From the NCBI RefSeq assembly GCF_046237605.1, contig NZ_CP143542.1:1302001-1366000 (forward strand): 64,000 nt of DNA. The letters are read 5' to 3'. The notes beneath the pieces were generated by a model. It was not told the origin of the DNA, made no database searches, and worked only from the letters and a program-made list of their open reading frames with translations. The DNA is from Paraperibacillus marinus (GTDB lineage: Bacteria > Bacillota > Bacilli > Bacillales > DSM-1321). A program made the position numbers and the translations under genes. Each line of letters opens with the position of its first letter. Position 1 is the stretch's first letter. This document shows positions 1-8,134 of the stretch, one piece after another.

Positions 1-94
1 CCATGAACTTTGTTAATCTAAAATCAAAGTCTTGCTTCATATGAACCTTTGGGCAGGAACTAAAAATCATGGTACATAGAAAGGGGTATTTTAA

Positions 95-700
95 ATGGCT
101 TTTGAATTACCGCAATTACCTTACTCTTATGATGCATTAGAACCAAGCATTGATAAGGAAACAATGAACATACATCATACGAAGCACCATAATACTTATG
201 TAACAAACCTGAACAATGCACTTGAAGGCAGCGAGCTTGCTTCAAAGAGCGTTGAAGAAGTAATCTCAAATCTTGATGCAGTACCAGAAAACGTCCGTAC
301 TGCTGTACGCAACAACGGTGGCGGCCACGCTAACCACTCTCTGTTCTGGCAGATTCTGTCTCCAAATGGGGGCGGCGAGCCAACAGGCGAGCTGGCTGAA
401 GCAATCAACAGCAAATTCGGCAGCTTCGAAAACTTCAAAGAAGAATTCGCTAAAGCAGCCACAACACGCTTTGGATCTGGCTGGGCATGGCTTGCCGTCA
501 ATAATGGAGAGCTTGAAGTGACAAGCACACCAAACCAGGACAACCCGCTTATGGAAGGCAAAACTCCAATACTTGGACTGGATGTCTGGGAGCATGCTTA
601 CTACCTGAAATATCAAAACCGCCGTCCAGAGTACATCAACACTTTCTGGAATGTTGTAAACTGGGATGAAGTCAGCAGCCGTTACAGCCAAGCTAAGTAA
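95..700 (+). CDS. sodA: Superoxide dismutase (Mn type)
   Basis: Cytoplasmic enzyme that dismutes superoxide to oxygen and hydrogen peroxide. The 201-residue length is normal for the Fe/Mn SOD family. All four metal ligands are visible: His27 in the HHTKHH run, His81 in GGGHANHS, and Asp163/His167 in the DVWEHAYY signature. The signature context fits the Mn subgroup; metal choice is inferred. The ATG follows an AAAGGGG ribosome binding site. The gene opens the syntenic block also seen in B. subtilis (sodA-yqgE-pbpA) and has its own terminator downstream. Confidence 0.97.
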   Translation: MAFELPQLPYSYDALEPSIDKETMNIHHTKHHNTYVTNLNNALEGSELASKSVEEVISNLDAVPENVRTAVRNNGGGHANHSLFWQILSPNGGGEPTGELAEAINSKFGSFENFKEEFAKAATTRFGSGWAWLAVNNGELEVTSTPNQDNPLMEGKTPILGLDVWEHAYYLKYQNRRPEYINTFWNVVNWDEVSSRYSQAK

Positions 701-778
701 TACCCTGTGATATGACAATAGATTACCGAGGAACCGGGATCACGGTTCTTCGGTGAATCGGGAATACATTCAACACAC

Positions 779-810
779 CGCCCAGAGAATAAAAGCTCTG
801 GGCGTTTTTT
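779..810 (+). terminator. Intrinsic terminator after sodA
   Basis: A 9-bp GC-rich stem (CGCCCAGAG / CTCTGGGCG) with an 8-base loop is followed by six T. A second hairpin at 725-754 (12 bp with one G-U pair, loop GGATCA) precedes it but lacks a T run. The rest of the 701-1074 gap shows no gene; it is the leader of the MFS gene. Confidence 0.85.
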
Positions 811-1074
811 GTTTGGTGCTTGTATACAATTCACCCTGACTGTCCGGCGAAAAGAAGGTAGATATCTTTATAAAGGAGAGGTTTTGTCATCTGTCAAAAA
901 TGAAAAGAACATTCATAAAGAGACTTTCAGTCAATTTTATTTTTAAACCGGATTCGCCGCCTTTTTGGTATTCTTCCAGGGCATTTAAACGGCTTCATAT
1001 GGATTTCCCCTGTTTTTACATAATTTGAACGGTTTCTCCCCAAACTAGAAGTGACCACAAAGGGGAGTTCAAAT

Positions 1075-2292
1075 ATGAGTTTTATAAAAAAATGGGTGGG
1101 CGATCAGGACCTGCCGAAGGATTTAAACCTGCTGCTTGTGATCGGCGGGCTTTATTCTTTAAGCGGGGCTTTATCCCATACGTTTGTCAATGTGTATTTG
1201 TGGAAACAGTCCGGCAGGCTGATGGACCTTGGCATCTATAATCTTTCAGTGGTGTTTCTTCAGATTCTCACATTCATCCTTGCAGGCCGCTGGGCTAAGA
1301 AGATGGACCGCACCATTGTGCTCAGGATAGGAGTCATCTTCCTGGCACTGTTCTATCTGGCTGTCCTCATAATCGGCGAACATGCGACATCCTTCCTGTT
1401 TGTGCTGGGAGGATTGCTCGGGATTGGTTATGGCTTTTACTGGCTGGCCTTCAATGTGCTTACCTTTGAGATAACAGAGCCTCATACGAGAGATTTTTTC
1501 AATGGATTCATGGGCATCCTTAGTTCTTCTGGAGGGATGGTCGGACCGATACTTGCCGGGCTGATTATTTCCCGGTTTGAAACATTCATCGGATATACGA
1601 TTGTTTTTGCCATATCGCTTGCCTTATTCACGGTTGCCGTAGTCTTAAGCTTTTATTTAAAGAGGCGGCCGGCGGACGGGCGTTATCTTTTCCTTCGCAT
1701 CATTGAAGAAAGGAAGGAGAATTACAACTGGCGCCTCATTACAAATGCCCACTTCTTCCAGGGGCTGAGGGAAGGGACCTTTGCTTTCATCATTTCCATC
1801 TTCGTTTTCGTGGCAACGGGCAGTGAGCTTGCACTTGGCACATATGGACTGGTCAATTCGGGTATTTCATTCATAACCTATTATTTTGTATCCCGCTATA
1901 TAAAAGGGCCGCAAAGGAAAACATCCATCCTGATCGGGGGAATAGGGCTTTATATATCCATATTCCTGATCGTCTTTGACCTGAGCTATGCCAGACTTCT
2001 GCTTTATGCCTCTTTGATCGCGGTATGCTATCCCTTATTGCTGGTGCCGTTCATTTCTACATCCTACGATGTTATAGGAAGCGGATGGAAGGCAGCTGAG
2101 ATGAGAATCGAATATGTTGTAGTAAAAGAGCTGTTCCTAAATGGCGGGCGGATGGTGTCACTGCTTGCTTTTATCGGGTCTGTCTCGCTATTCGGCGTTA
2201 ATGAAAGCATTCCTTATCTCCTGCTGATTTTGGGAGCGGGCCATACATGTATTTACTTTTTTGTGAGAAAATTAAAGCCTGGTCACGGCTGA
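1075..2292 (+). CDS. yqgE: MFS transporter, YqgE-like
   Basis: Integral membrane protein of 405 residues with about 11-12 hydrophobic segments, typical of a major facilitator superfamily permease; substrate unknown. The ATG at 1075 is preferred over an in-frame upstream start at 1051 because an AAAGGGGAG ribosome binding site lies just before it. Its position between sodA and pbpA is that of B. subtilis yqgE. An amphipathic loop with RRPADGR near the middle separates the two halves, as in MFS proteins. Transport direction and cargo cannot be read from the sequence. Confidence 0.85.
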   Translation: MSFIKKWVGDQDLPKDLNLLLVIGGLYSLSGALSHTFVNVYLWKQSGRLMDLGIYNLSVVFLQILTFILAGRWAKKMDRTIVLRIGVIFLALFYLAVLIIGEHATSFLFVLGGLLGIGYGFYWLAFNVLTFEITEPHTRDFFNGFMGILSSSGGMVGPILAGLIISRFETFIGYTIVFAISLALFTVAVVLSFYLKRRPADGRYLFLRIIEERKENYNWRLITNAHFFQGLREGTFAFIISIFVFVATGSELALGTYGLVNSGISFITYYFVSRYIKGPQRKTSILIGGIGLYISIFLIVFDLSYARLLLYASLIAVCYPLLLVPFISTSYDVIGSGWKAAEMRIEYVVVKELFLNGGRMVSLLAFIGSVSLFGVNESIPYLLLILGAGHTCIYFFVRKLKPGHG

Positions 2293-2420
2293 AGGAGGGT
2301 GATGGAAATAATCCCCTCCTTTTCTAGTGCCTCTATATGTCTAAATTTGTAGAAAAAATATGGATTATTATATAAAATGAAGGGATGAACGTTATAGATA
2401 TGGAAGGAAGTGTGTCCTGA

Positions 2421-4556
2421 TTGAAGAAAGGCAGCAAGAAAAAGACCCATATTCCTCTTCGGTTAAATTTACTTTTCTTTGTTGTATTTATTTTGTTTTC
2501 CGTTCTGATTCTCCGCCTTGGAGTCGTCCAGATCGTTTATGGCGAGGACTATAAGCGGGAAATTGAAAGAACGGAAGATGTTACAGTAAATAATCCTGTA
2601 CCAAGGGGTAAAATGTATGATCGGAATGGGGAGACCATCGTCGACAATAAGCCATTGAATGCCATTACATATACAAGGCAGGCGGGCACGAAAACAGAAG
2701 AAATGATGGATACAGCCAAGAAGCTGGCAGCCTTGATTTATGTTGATCCTAAGAAAGTCACGGAACGGGATAAAAAGGATTTCTGGATCATGAATCATGA
2801 GGAAGAAGCAAAAGCCAAAATCACCAAAGCAGAAAATACCTTATATGCCCAAAAGAAAATAACAGACAAAGAGCTCTACAATAAACAGCTTGAAAGAATC
2901 ACAGAAGCCGAACTGAGTACCATCACAAAAGATGAGATGGAGGTTCTGGCCATCTACCGCGAGTTCAGCAGCGGATACGCCCTGACCCCTCAGATTGTAA
3001 AGAATAAAGGTGTGACAGATAAAGAATTCGCGGTTGTGAGTGAGAACCTGGAAAAGCTGCCGGGCGTTGAGACCACGACTGACTGGGATCGCAAATATCC
3101 TTATGGCTCGCCGCTCCGGACGATCCTTGGGAGTGTGACCTCATCTGAAGAAGGCCTTCCAAGCGACCAGCTTGATTACTTCCTGGCGAGCGATTACAGC
3201 CGGAATGACCGTGTTGGCAAAAGTTATATTGAACAAGAATATGAAGATGTACTGCATGGCCAAAAGGCCAAGGTTAAGAACGTAACCGACAAAGCCGGGA
3301 ATGTCATTAACTCCCAGAATGTCTCTGATGGACAGCGTGGCAAAGATCTGGTCCTCACGATTGACATGGATCTTCAGATGGAAGTCGAAAAAATCCTTGA
3401 AAAGGAATTGAAGGACAAGAAGCATAATTACAGTGACACACAGCTGCTCGAACGGGCCTTTGTTGTGATGATGGACCCTAATACCGGAGAAATCCTAACG
3501 ATGGCAGGCAAGGATTATAAGAAGGATGAAAAAACAGGGAAATACAAGATGCAGGACTTTGCCCTTGGCAATATCTCGACATCCTACGCCATGGGGTCCG
3601 CTGTCAAAGGAGCCACGGTGCTGACCGGATACAAGACAGGGGCGCTGACTCCTGGACAGACGATATTGGACGCCCGGATGAAAATCAAAGGGACCAAGGA
3701 CAAGGGATCATGGCAGTCGATGGGTGTAATCGATGACCTGACTGCCCTGAAACGATCTTCAAACGTCTACATGTTCAAGACTGCAATCGCCATCGGCAAA
3801 GGGAATTATGTGCCGAATCAATCCCTGTATGTGGAACCGAAAGCATTTTCTACGATGCGTGACAGTTATAACCAATTTGGGCTGGGTGTCCGGACTGGGA
3901 TTGATCTGCCGAATGAGCAGAACGGGTTCAGGGGAAAAGAAACCTCTCCCGGGCTGCTCCTCGATTTATCAATCGGACAATATGATACGTATACACCGCT
4001 TCAGCTGGCCCAGTACGTATCCACGATTGCCAATGGAGGATCGCGTCTTAAGCCTCATGTTGTGAAGGAAATCAGGGAGCCTATTGATGCAAACGGCAAG
4101 ATGGGCCCTGTAGTACAGGAGATGCCTCCGACTGTTTTGAACCGGCTTGATTTGAAGCCGGAATGGATTGACAGAGTGCAGGAAGGATTCAGGCAGGTTA
4201 CCCAGGATCCCCGGGGAACCGCCGCTTCCGCGTTTCTGACAGCAGAATATAAACCGGCAGGCAAGACAGGTACAGCAGAGGCATTCTATGACGGCCCAAG
4301 AAGAAAAGAATTCAAGGAGCCGCCACAAACCATGAACCTGACATTTGTCAGCTATGCGCCATATAACAATCCGGAAGTGGCCATGGCAGTGGTGGTTCCA
4401 TGGGCATATCAATCGGCCGATGGGCATCATATGAATCTTGATATCGGAAAGCAGGTATATGAAGCCTACTTTAAATTGAAGGAAGAGCGCGCAAAGGGCA
4501 AGGAAAAGAACAAGGACAACTCTGCCGGGGAAAACAAGCCTGAGGCAAGTGAATAA
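2421..4556 (+). CDS. pbpA: Penicillin-binding protein 2A, class B transpeptidase
   Basis: Membrane-anchored peptidoglycan DD-transpeptidase of the elongation (rod-shape) type. Residues ~15-35 form one N-terminal membrane anchor, followed by the dimerisation domain beginning PRGKMYDRNG and a C-terminal transpeptidase domain. Catalytic motifs are complete: S393-A-V-K (SxxK), S446-S-N (SxN) and K615-T-G. The start is TTG, directly after an in-frame stop; GGAAGGAAG lies about 11 bases upstream, a loose spacing. The tail after residue 690 is Lys/Glu rich and looks unstructured. Synteny with sodA-yqgE supports PbpA rather than the PbpH paralogue. Confidence 0.93.
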   Translation: MKKGSKKKTHIPLRLNLLFFVVFILFSVLILRLGVVQIVYGEDYKREIERTEDVTVNNPVPRGKMYDRNGETIVDNKPLNAITYTRQAGTKTEEMMDTAKKLAALIYVDPKKVTERDKKDFWIMNHEEEAKAKITKAENTLYAQKKITDKELYNKQLERITEAELSTITKDEMEVLAIYREFSSGYALTPQIVKNKGVTDKEFAVVSENLEKLPGVETTTDWDRKYPYGSPLRTILGSVTSSEEGLPSDQLDYFLASDYSRNDRVGKSYIEQEYEDVLHGQKAKVKNVTDKAGNVINSQNVSDGQRGKDLVLTIDMDLQMEVEKILEKELKDKKHNYSDTQLLERAFVVMMDPNTGEILTMAGKDYKKDEKTGKYKMQDFALGNISTSYAMGSAVKGATVLTGYKTGALTPGQTILDARMKIKGTKDKGSWQSMGVIDDLTALKRSSNVYMFKTAIAIGKGNYVPNQSLYVEPKAFSTMRDSYNQFGLGVRTGIDLPNEQNGFRGKETSPGLLLDLSIGQYDTYTPLQLAQYVSTIANGGSRLKPHVVKEIREPIDANGKMGPVVQEMPPTVLNRLDLKPEWIDRVQEGFRQVTQDPRGTAASAFLTAEYKPAGKTGTAEAFYDGPRRKEFKEPPQTMNLTFVSYAPYNNPEVAMAVVVPWAYQSADGHHMNLDIGKQVYEAYFKLKEERAKGKEKNKDNSAGENKPEASE

Positions 4557-4568
4557 ATAGAAGAGATG

Positions 4569-4600
4569 AACCCGGCGGCTGTTATGCTTCCGGGTTACTT
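4569..4600 (+). terminator. Hairpin after pbpA
   Basis: AACCCGG / CCGGGTT form a 7-bp stem around a 14-base loop, followed by ACTTTATG rather than a clean T run. It is the only terminator candidate between pbpA and the phosphate genes. Confidence 0.5.
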
Positions 4601-4657
4601 TATGCCTTTTTAGCACCGGGAATTACACTGCAGAGACCCTGGGACTTTCAGCCCGCA

Positions 4658-4711
4658 TTTACAAAGAATTTACAAACAGTTAAAACAGGGTTAATGAAAA
4701 AGCTTTACAAT
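4658..4711 (+). promoter_or_regulatory. PhoP box and promoter of pstB-phoU
   Basis: Four TT-(T/A)-A-(C/A)-A-like hexamers occur at an exact 11-bp period: TTTACA 4658, TTTACA 4669, TTAAAA 4680, TTAATG 4691, each separated by 5 bp. This matches the known Bacillus PhoP binding box (TTHACA direct repeats about 11 bp apart). A -10-like TACAAT lies at 4706-4711. No good -35 exists, as expected for PhoP-activated promoters. It points to phosphate-starvation control of the downstream genes. Confidence 0.75.
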
Positions 4712-4805
4712 CTAAATAGTCAGGGATGAAAGAGAGAGCTATCATGCCTAAACGATTAAGCTCAGCCTCATTCAAAATAAATAGGCCAATTCGGAGGGAT
4801 TTTAG

Positions 4806-5630
4806 ATGAACTCTATCGTTATAGATAAGAAGTCAGCAGGAAACAGAGAAGGAACGGCCGGGATAGACAGCCAAAAGTCCGCTGTTTATCAAACAAAAGA
4901 ATTGAACTTGTGGTATGGTGACAATCATGCCCTGAAAAATATAAATCTGGACTTATATGAAAATGAAATTGCAGCAATTATCGGGCCATCCGGCTGCGGG
5001 AAGTCCACGTACATCAAAACACTGAACCGGATGATCGAGCTTGTGCCAAGCGTCAAGACTTCCGGAGAAATTCTGTACCGTGACCGCAATATCTTTGATA
5101 AATCCTACTATGTGGAAGAATTAAGAACAAAAGTGGGAATGGTCTTCCAAAAGCCAAACCCTTTTCCTAAATCCATTTATGAAAATGTGGCCTATGGTCC
5201 GAAAATACACGGCGTCCGCGACAAAAAGAGCCTGGATGCCATCGTCGAGAAAAGTCTCCGCGGTGCATTCATCTGGGATGAAGTAAAAGACAGGCTTCAT
5301 GAAAATGCCTATGGCCTTTCTGGCGGCCAGCAGCAGCGTCTTTGTATTGCAAGATGCCTTGCGATCGAGCCGGATGTGATTTTGATGGACGAGCCTACTT
5401 CGGCCCTCGATCCAATTTCAACGTTGAAAATTGAAGAACTGGTACAGGAGCTTAAGAAGAAGTTCAGCATCATCATCGTAACTCATAACATGCAGCAGGC
5501 TGGGCGCATATCTGATAAGACTGCTTTCTTCCTGAATGGGGAAGTAATCGAGTTTGCCGAAACAGACAGGATTTTCTCTAATCCATCCGATAAACGGACT
5601 GAGGATTATATTACAGGAAGATTCGGCTAA
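4806..5630 (+). CDS. pstB: Phosphate ABC transporter ATP-binding protein PstB
   Basis: Cytoplasmic ATPase of the high-affinity phosphate importer. Walker A is GPSGCGKST (residues 60-68), the ABC signature is LSGGQQQRL, and Walker B continues into MDEPTSALDP. The length of 274 is slightly above the family norm because of a ~28-residue N-terminal lead. GGAGGG precedes the ATG. It is followed 27 bases later by phoU and preceded by a PhoP box. The permease and binding-protein genes (pstS, pstC, pstA), which normally come first, are absent here, so its partners must be encoded elsewhere or have been lost. Confidence 0.94.
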   Translation: MNSIVIDKKSAGNREGTAGIDSQKSAVYQTKELNLWYGDNHALKNINLDLYENEIAAIIGPSGCGKSTYIKTLNRMIELVPSVKTSGEILYRDRNIFDKSYYVEELRTKVGMVFQKPNPFPKSIYENVAYGPKIHGVRDKKSLDAIVEKSLRGAFIWDEVKDRLHENAYGLSGGQQQRLCIARCLAIEPDVILMDEPTSALDPISTLKIEELVQELKKKFSIIIVTHNMQQAGRISDKTAFFLNGEVIEFAETDRIFSNPSDKRTEDYITGRFG

Positions 5631-5657
5631 AAAGACTGACAGGGAGTGGGGAGACAA

Positions 5658-6308
5658 ATGGTTGTACGGGAAAAATTCGAATCCGAATTGAAAGAGCTAA
5701 AAGGCCGGTTGATTCAACTGGGTACAGTAACTTCAGAGGCCTTGACACAGGCTTTTACAGCTTTAGAAAACCAGGATATTGAAGCGGCACTCGAGATTAT
5801 TGATGATGATGTAAAAATCAATATCCTTGAGGAAGAAATCAACGATGCGGCCATCCTGCTGATTGCCAAGCAGCAGCCGGTGGCGAGCGACCTCAGGACA
5901 ATCATTGCAGCAATCAAAATTGCAGCCGACCTTGAAAGAATGGCGGACTTTGCGGTTAATATCGCCAAGTCAACGATCCGCATCGGAAAGGAACCATTCA
6001 TTAAACCCCTGGATCACTTAAAGGAAATGCACGGAATCACTATTGAAATGATAGACCTTGCCATTCAATCCTATGATACTGAAAACCTTGCTGAAGCCAA
6101 GGAAGTCAGTGAAATGGATGACAGAGTTGACCAGCTTTATGGAGAAACGATTAAAAGTCTGCTCCAGAGAACGAACGAGAACATGGCCCAGGTCACTCAG
6201 CTGACATTTATTGCCCGCTACCTGGAACGTACAGCCGACCATGCGACGAATATTGCCGAAAATATTTTCTTCATGGTAAAAGGGCGTCATTATGACCTGA
6301 ATGAATAG
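5658..6308 (+). CDS. phoU: Phosphate signalling protein PhoU
   Basis: A 216-residue all-helical protein with the two PhoU repeats. Conserved (A/T)-DLERMADFAVNIAK and YLERTADHATNIAEN metal-binding segments are visible near residues 90 and 190. PhoU links the Pst transporter to the PhoR histidine kinase and damps the Pho response. The ATG at 5658 follows a GGGAGTGGGGAG ribosome binding site; an upstream in-frame GTG overlaps that site and is less likely. It is probably co-transcribed with pstB. Confidence 0.93.
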   Translation: MVVREKFESELKELKGRLIQLGTVTSEALTQAFTALENQDIEAALEIIDDDVKINILEEEINDAAILLIAKQQPVASDLRTIIAAIKIAADLERMADFAVNIAKSTIRIGKEPFIKPLDHLKEMHGITIEMIDLAIQSYDTENLAEAKEVSEMDDRVDQLYGETIKSLLQRTNENMAQVTQLTFIARYLERTADHATNIAENIFFMVKGRHYDLNE

Positions 6309-6319
6309 AACAAAAAACC

Positions 6320-6487
6320 AACATGAGTTTTCTGCTCACAACCCATGCACGGAAAGGACATATAGAAGAGCAGGAACAAACACAATAAGGCGGTGGAGCG
6401 GAGCAAGACACACCAGGAATGCCAGGAAGATGCATGATGTGCGCCCCCTGCTGCATGAAGCCTTTTAATCCATGCAGCTCCGCCCTA
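6320..6487 (-). repeat. Dispersed intergenic repeat, copy 1
   Basis: Read on the minus strand, this stretch aligns over about 160 bases with 18484-18660 on the plus strand. Shared blocks occur in the same order: GGGCGGAGCT, AAGGCTTC, TGCAGC, CTGGCATTCCTG, an identical 20-mer CTCCGCTCCACCGCCTTATT (rc of 6384-6403), TGTTTGT, TGCATGGG. Indels shift the reading frame between copies, so it is not coding. Function unknown; it lies between phoU and the terminator shared with yqzC. Confidence 0.7.
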
Positions 6488-6496
6488 TTTCCACAG

Positions 6497-6528
6497 AAAA
6501 AAGCTGACAGCGATAGTCAGCTTTTTTT
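6497..6528. terminator. Bidirectional terminator between phoU and yqzC
   Basis: AAGCTGAC / GTCAGCTT with a 7-base loop, flanked by an A run on the left and a T run on the right. It can stop rightward transcripts from phoU and leftward transcripts from yqzDC. Confidence 0.85.
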
Positions 6529-6533
6529 GATCC

Positions 6534-6977
6534 TTATTTTGTCAAGGTTCGGCATATCTGGCTTATGGACATATTGCTTGTCAGGACAAACTCCCCTAAT
6601 TGGATTTGTCCGTTAAGGCCCTGCTCGGCCAGGTACCGTTCAAATTCCTTTGGATCCTTAATGATGCCTTCTTTAAGCAGAACTTTCCCTATTTCCGGGG
6701 CAGTCATTCCGCTTTTGACATGAAGGATATATGTTTTTACAGCATTTTCTTCCTTTTGCCGGGCAGGCTGTACAGCCTTTTTAGGCTGTGGCTCCCTTTC
6801 TCCTGCAGGCTGATTCTTTGAGATAGTAAAGCCAGCTTTTTTAATGACCTGTTCTGCTTGTGCGAACGTCACTTCTGCTTTTGGTTTCTCCGGTTTCAGT
6901 TCAAAATGGAACAGGGACAGCAGCGCTGCTGCAAGGAAGAAGACAGCTGCCAGGGACTGTATGCCTTTTCTGGTCAT
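6534..6977 (-). CDS. yqzC: YqzC-like membrane protein with YceG/MltG-like fold segment
   Basis: A 147-residue protein. One N-terminal membrane anchor (residues ~8-26) is followed by a linker rich in Lys, Pro and Gln and then a ~65-residue segment (ILHVKSGMTAPEIGKVLLKEGIIKD...). That segment resembles the LysM-like part of YceG/MltG proteins. The catalytic endolytic transglycosylase domain is missing, so enzymatic activity is not expected. It overlaps the upstream gene by 4 bases (translational coupling). Position after the pst genes matches B. subtilis yqzC. Function unknown. Confidence 0.75.
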   Translation of the reverse strand: MTRKGIQSLAAVFFLAAALLSLFHFELKPEKPKAEVTFAQAEQVIKKAGFTISKNQPAGEREPQPKKAVQPARQKEENAVKTYILHVKSGMTAPEIGKVLLKEGIIKDPKEFERYLAEQGLNGQIQLGEFVLTSNMSISQICRTLTK

Positions 6978-7357
6978 GAGCGGTTCCCCCTGTGCTGTCC
7001 ATCTTCGATAATTTCCAGAATTTCTTCCTGAGACAGGGTAGACTGCGCAGAAATCCTCTCTACCGACAGCCCCTGCCTGTAAAGGGCGAGCACCTGGTTC
7101 TTAAGGATTTCGTTCACGCTGTTTTTCTCAGGTTCGTGGTTTCCAGGACTGTGAAAGCCGCCCATGCCAATTGAATCTTGCAGCAATTCCTCTTCCAGAA
7201 TTGATATTTTCTTATTCAGCTGATACATATCCTGCATATAAGAAAGAGACAGCTGTTCCACTTCCTTTTCCAGAACCTTCACTCCATCTTTTCTCAAAAA
7301 CGATAATACAAAAAGGACCGCTGACAAAATCAGCAAGCTCAAGATTACAAGTTCCAT
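6974..7357 (-). CDS. yqzD: YqzD-like membrane-anchored coiled-coil protein
   Basis: A 127-residue protein with one N-terminal membrane segment (residues 2-18), a short coiled coil (VKVLEKEVEQLSLSYMQDMY onward) and a C-terminal part (VERISAQSTLSQEEILEIIE) that resembles a helix-turn-helix fold. It is transcribed leftward with yqzC, overlapping by 4 bases. The symbol rests on synteny. No biochemical function can be assigned. Confidence 0.7.
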   Translation of the reverse strand: MELVILSLLILSAVLFVLSFLRKDGVKVLEKEVEQLSLSYMQDMYQLNKKISILEEELLQDSIGMGGFHSPGNHEPEKNSVNEILKNQVLALYRQGLSVERISAQSTLSQEEILEIIEDGQHRGNRS

Positions 7358-7597
7358 GTTTCACCCCTGATGTAATTAAATATATAAGTCATATATCCAT
7401 TTTACACCGAAATATGAAAGGAGTGGATAGATTTATATAAATCGGGACAATAGTAATCCTGTTTATTGCAAAGAAATATAGGATAATTCCACGAAAATGA
7501 ACAGTCAATCGACAAAATGCGTTCATTGTCCATATGGAATGGGGATGATAGGATTAACTTACATCAAATTAGCAGAAAGTCATAAGGAGCTTAAGTC

Positions 7598-8134
7598 ATG
7601 GACGAGTATTTGAAAACGGGGCACAAAGCAGGAAACGCGGCTCGAAAGCCAGGGCTGGAATCAGGCGTAGACTGGATTAAGGCAGTTTTGCATCAAGCAG
7701 GAACCTTATTTGTATTTTGGGAAATCAGTGGATACAGGAAAGCTGTACTGAAAAATGGTCCAGGCCATTCCGGCGGAAAGCTGGCACTTAGGATTCATGA
7801 TGTTACCGGAATTAGATCTGATGAAGGAAATTCACTTGCCTATATGGATATACCTGTGCCAGCCAAAGCATCACATTGGAAAATTACCGGCCTGAGACAG
7901 AACTGTACATATATTACAGACATCGGCTTGTTGATGGGACAAGATCATTTCATCCCCATTCTCCGTTCAGAGCATGTACAGACCCCTGCAGGTCCGGAAA
8001 GGTCACAGAAACAGCCCGGGGCATCTCTCTGGAAACAGAGCAGCAGGGAGGAAGCAGGCTGGCTTGAAGATGTAAGCACCTACACCATATATGAGCGGCA
8101 GCAGGGAGGGGATACCCGTGATTTTCGCCTTTAA
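7598..8134 (+). CDS. DUF4912 domain protein
   Basis: A 178-residue soluble protein. The central part carries the DUF4912 pattern: TLFVFWEISGYRK, then LALRIHDVTGI, then YITDIGLLMGQDHFIPILRS with a final TP. The AAGGAG ribosome binding site sits 9 bases before the ATG. The end overlaps the glycosyltransferase gene, suggesting one operon. DUF4912 proteins have no established reaction; co-location with a GT4 enzyme with a GH57-like domain suggests polysaccharide work (inference). About 240 bases of divergent leader separate it from yqzD. Confidence 0.75.
   Translation: MDEYLKTGHKAGNAARKPGLESGVDWIKAVLHQAGTLFVFWEISGYRKAVLKNGPGHSGGKLALRIHDVTGIRSDEGNSLAYMDIPVPAKASHWKITGLRQNCTYITDIGLLMGQDHFIPILRSEHVQTPAGPERSQKQPGASLWKQSSREEAGWLEDVSTYTIYERQQGGDTRDFRL

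Noticed and set aside
1..94. Promoter for sodA
   Set aside because: No -35/-10 pair with acceptable spacing could be found in the 94 bases available.
3969..4616. A 215-codon minus-strand frame across the end of pbpA
   Set aside because: Antisense shadow of the transpeptidase domain, without ribosome binding site or domain.
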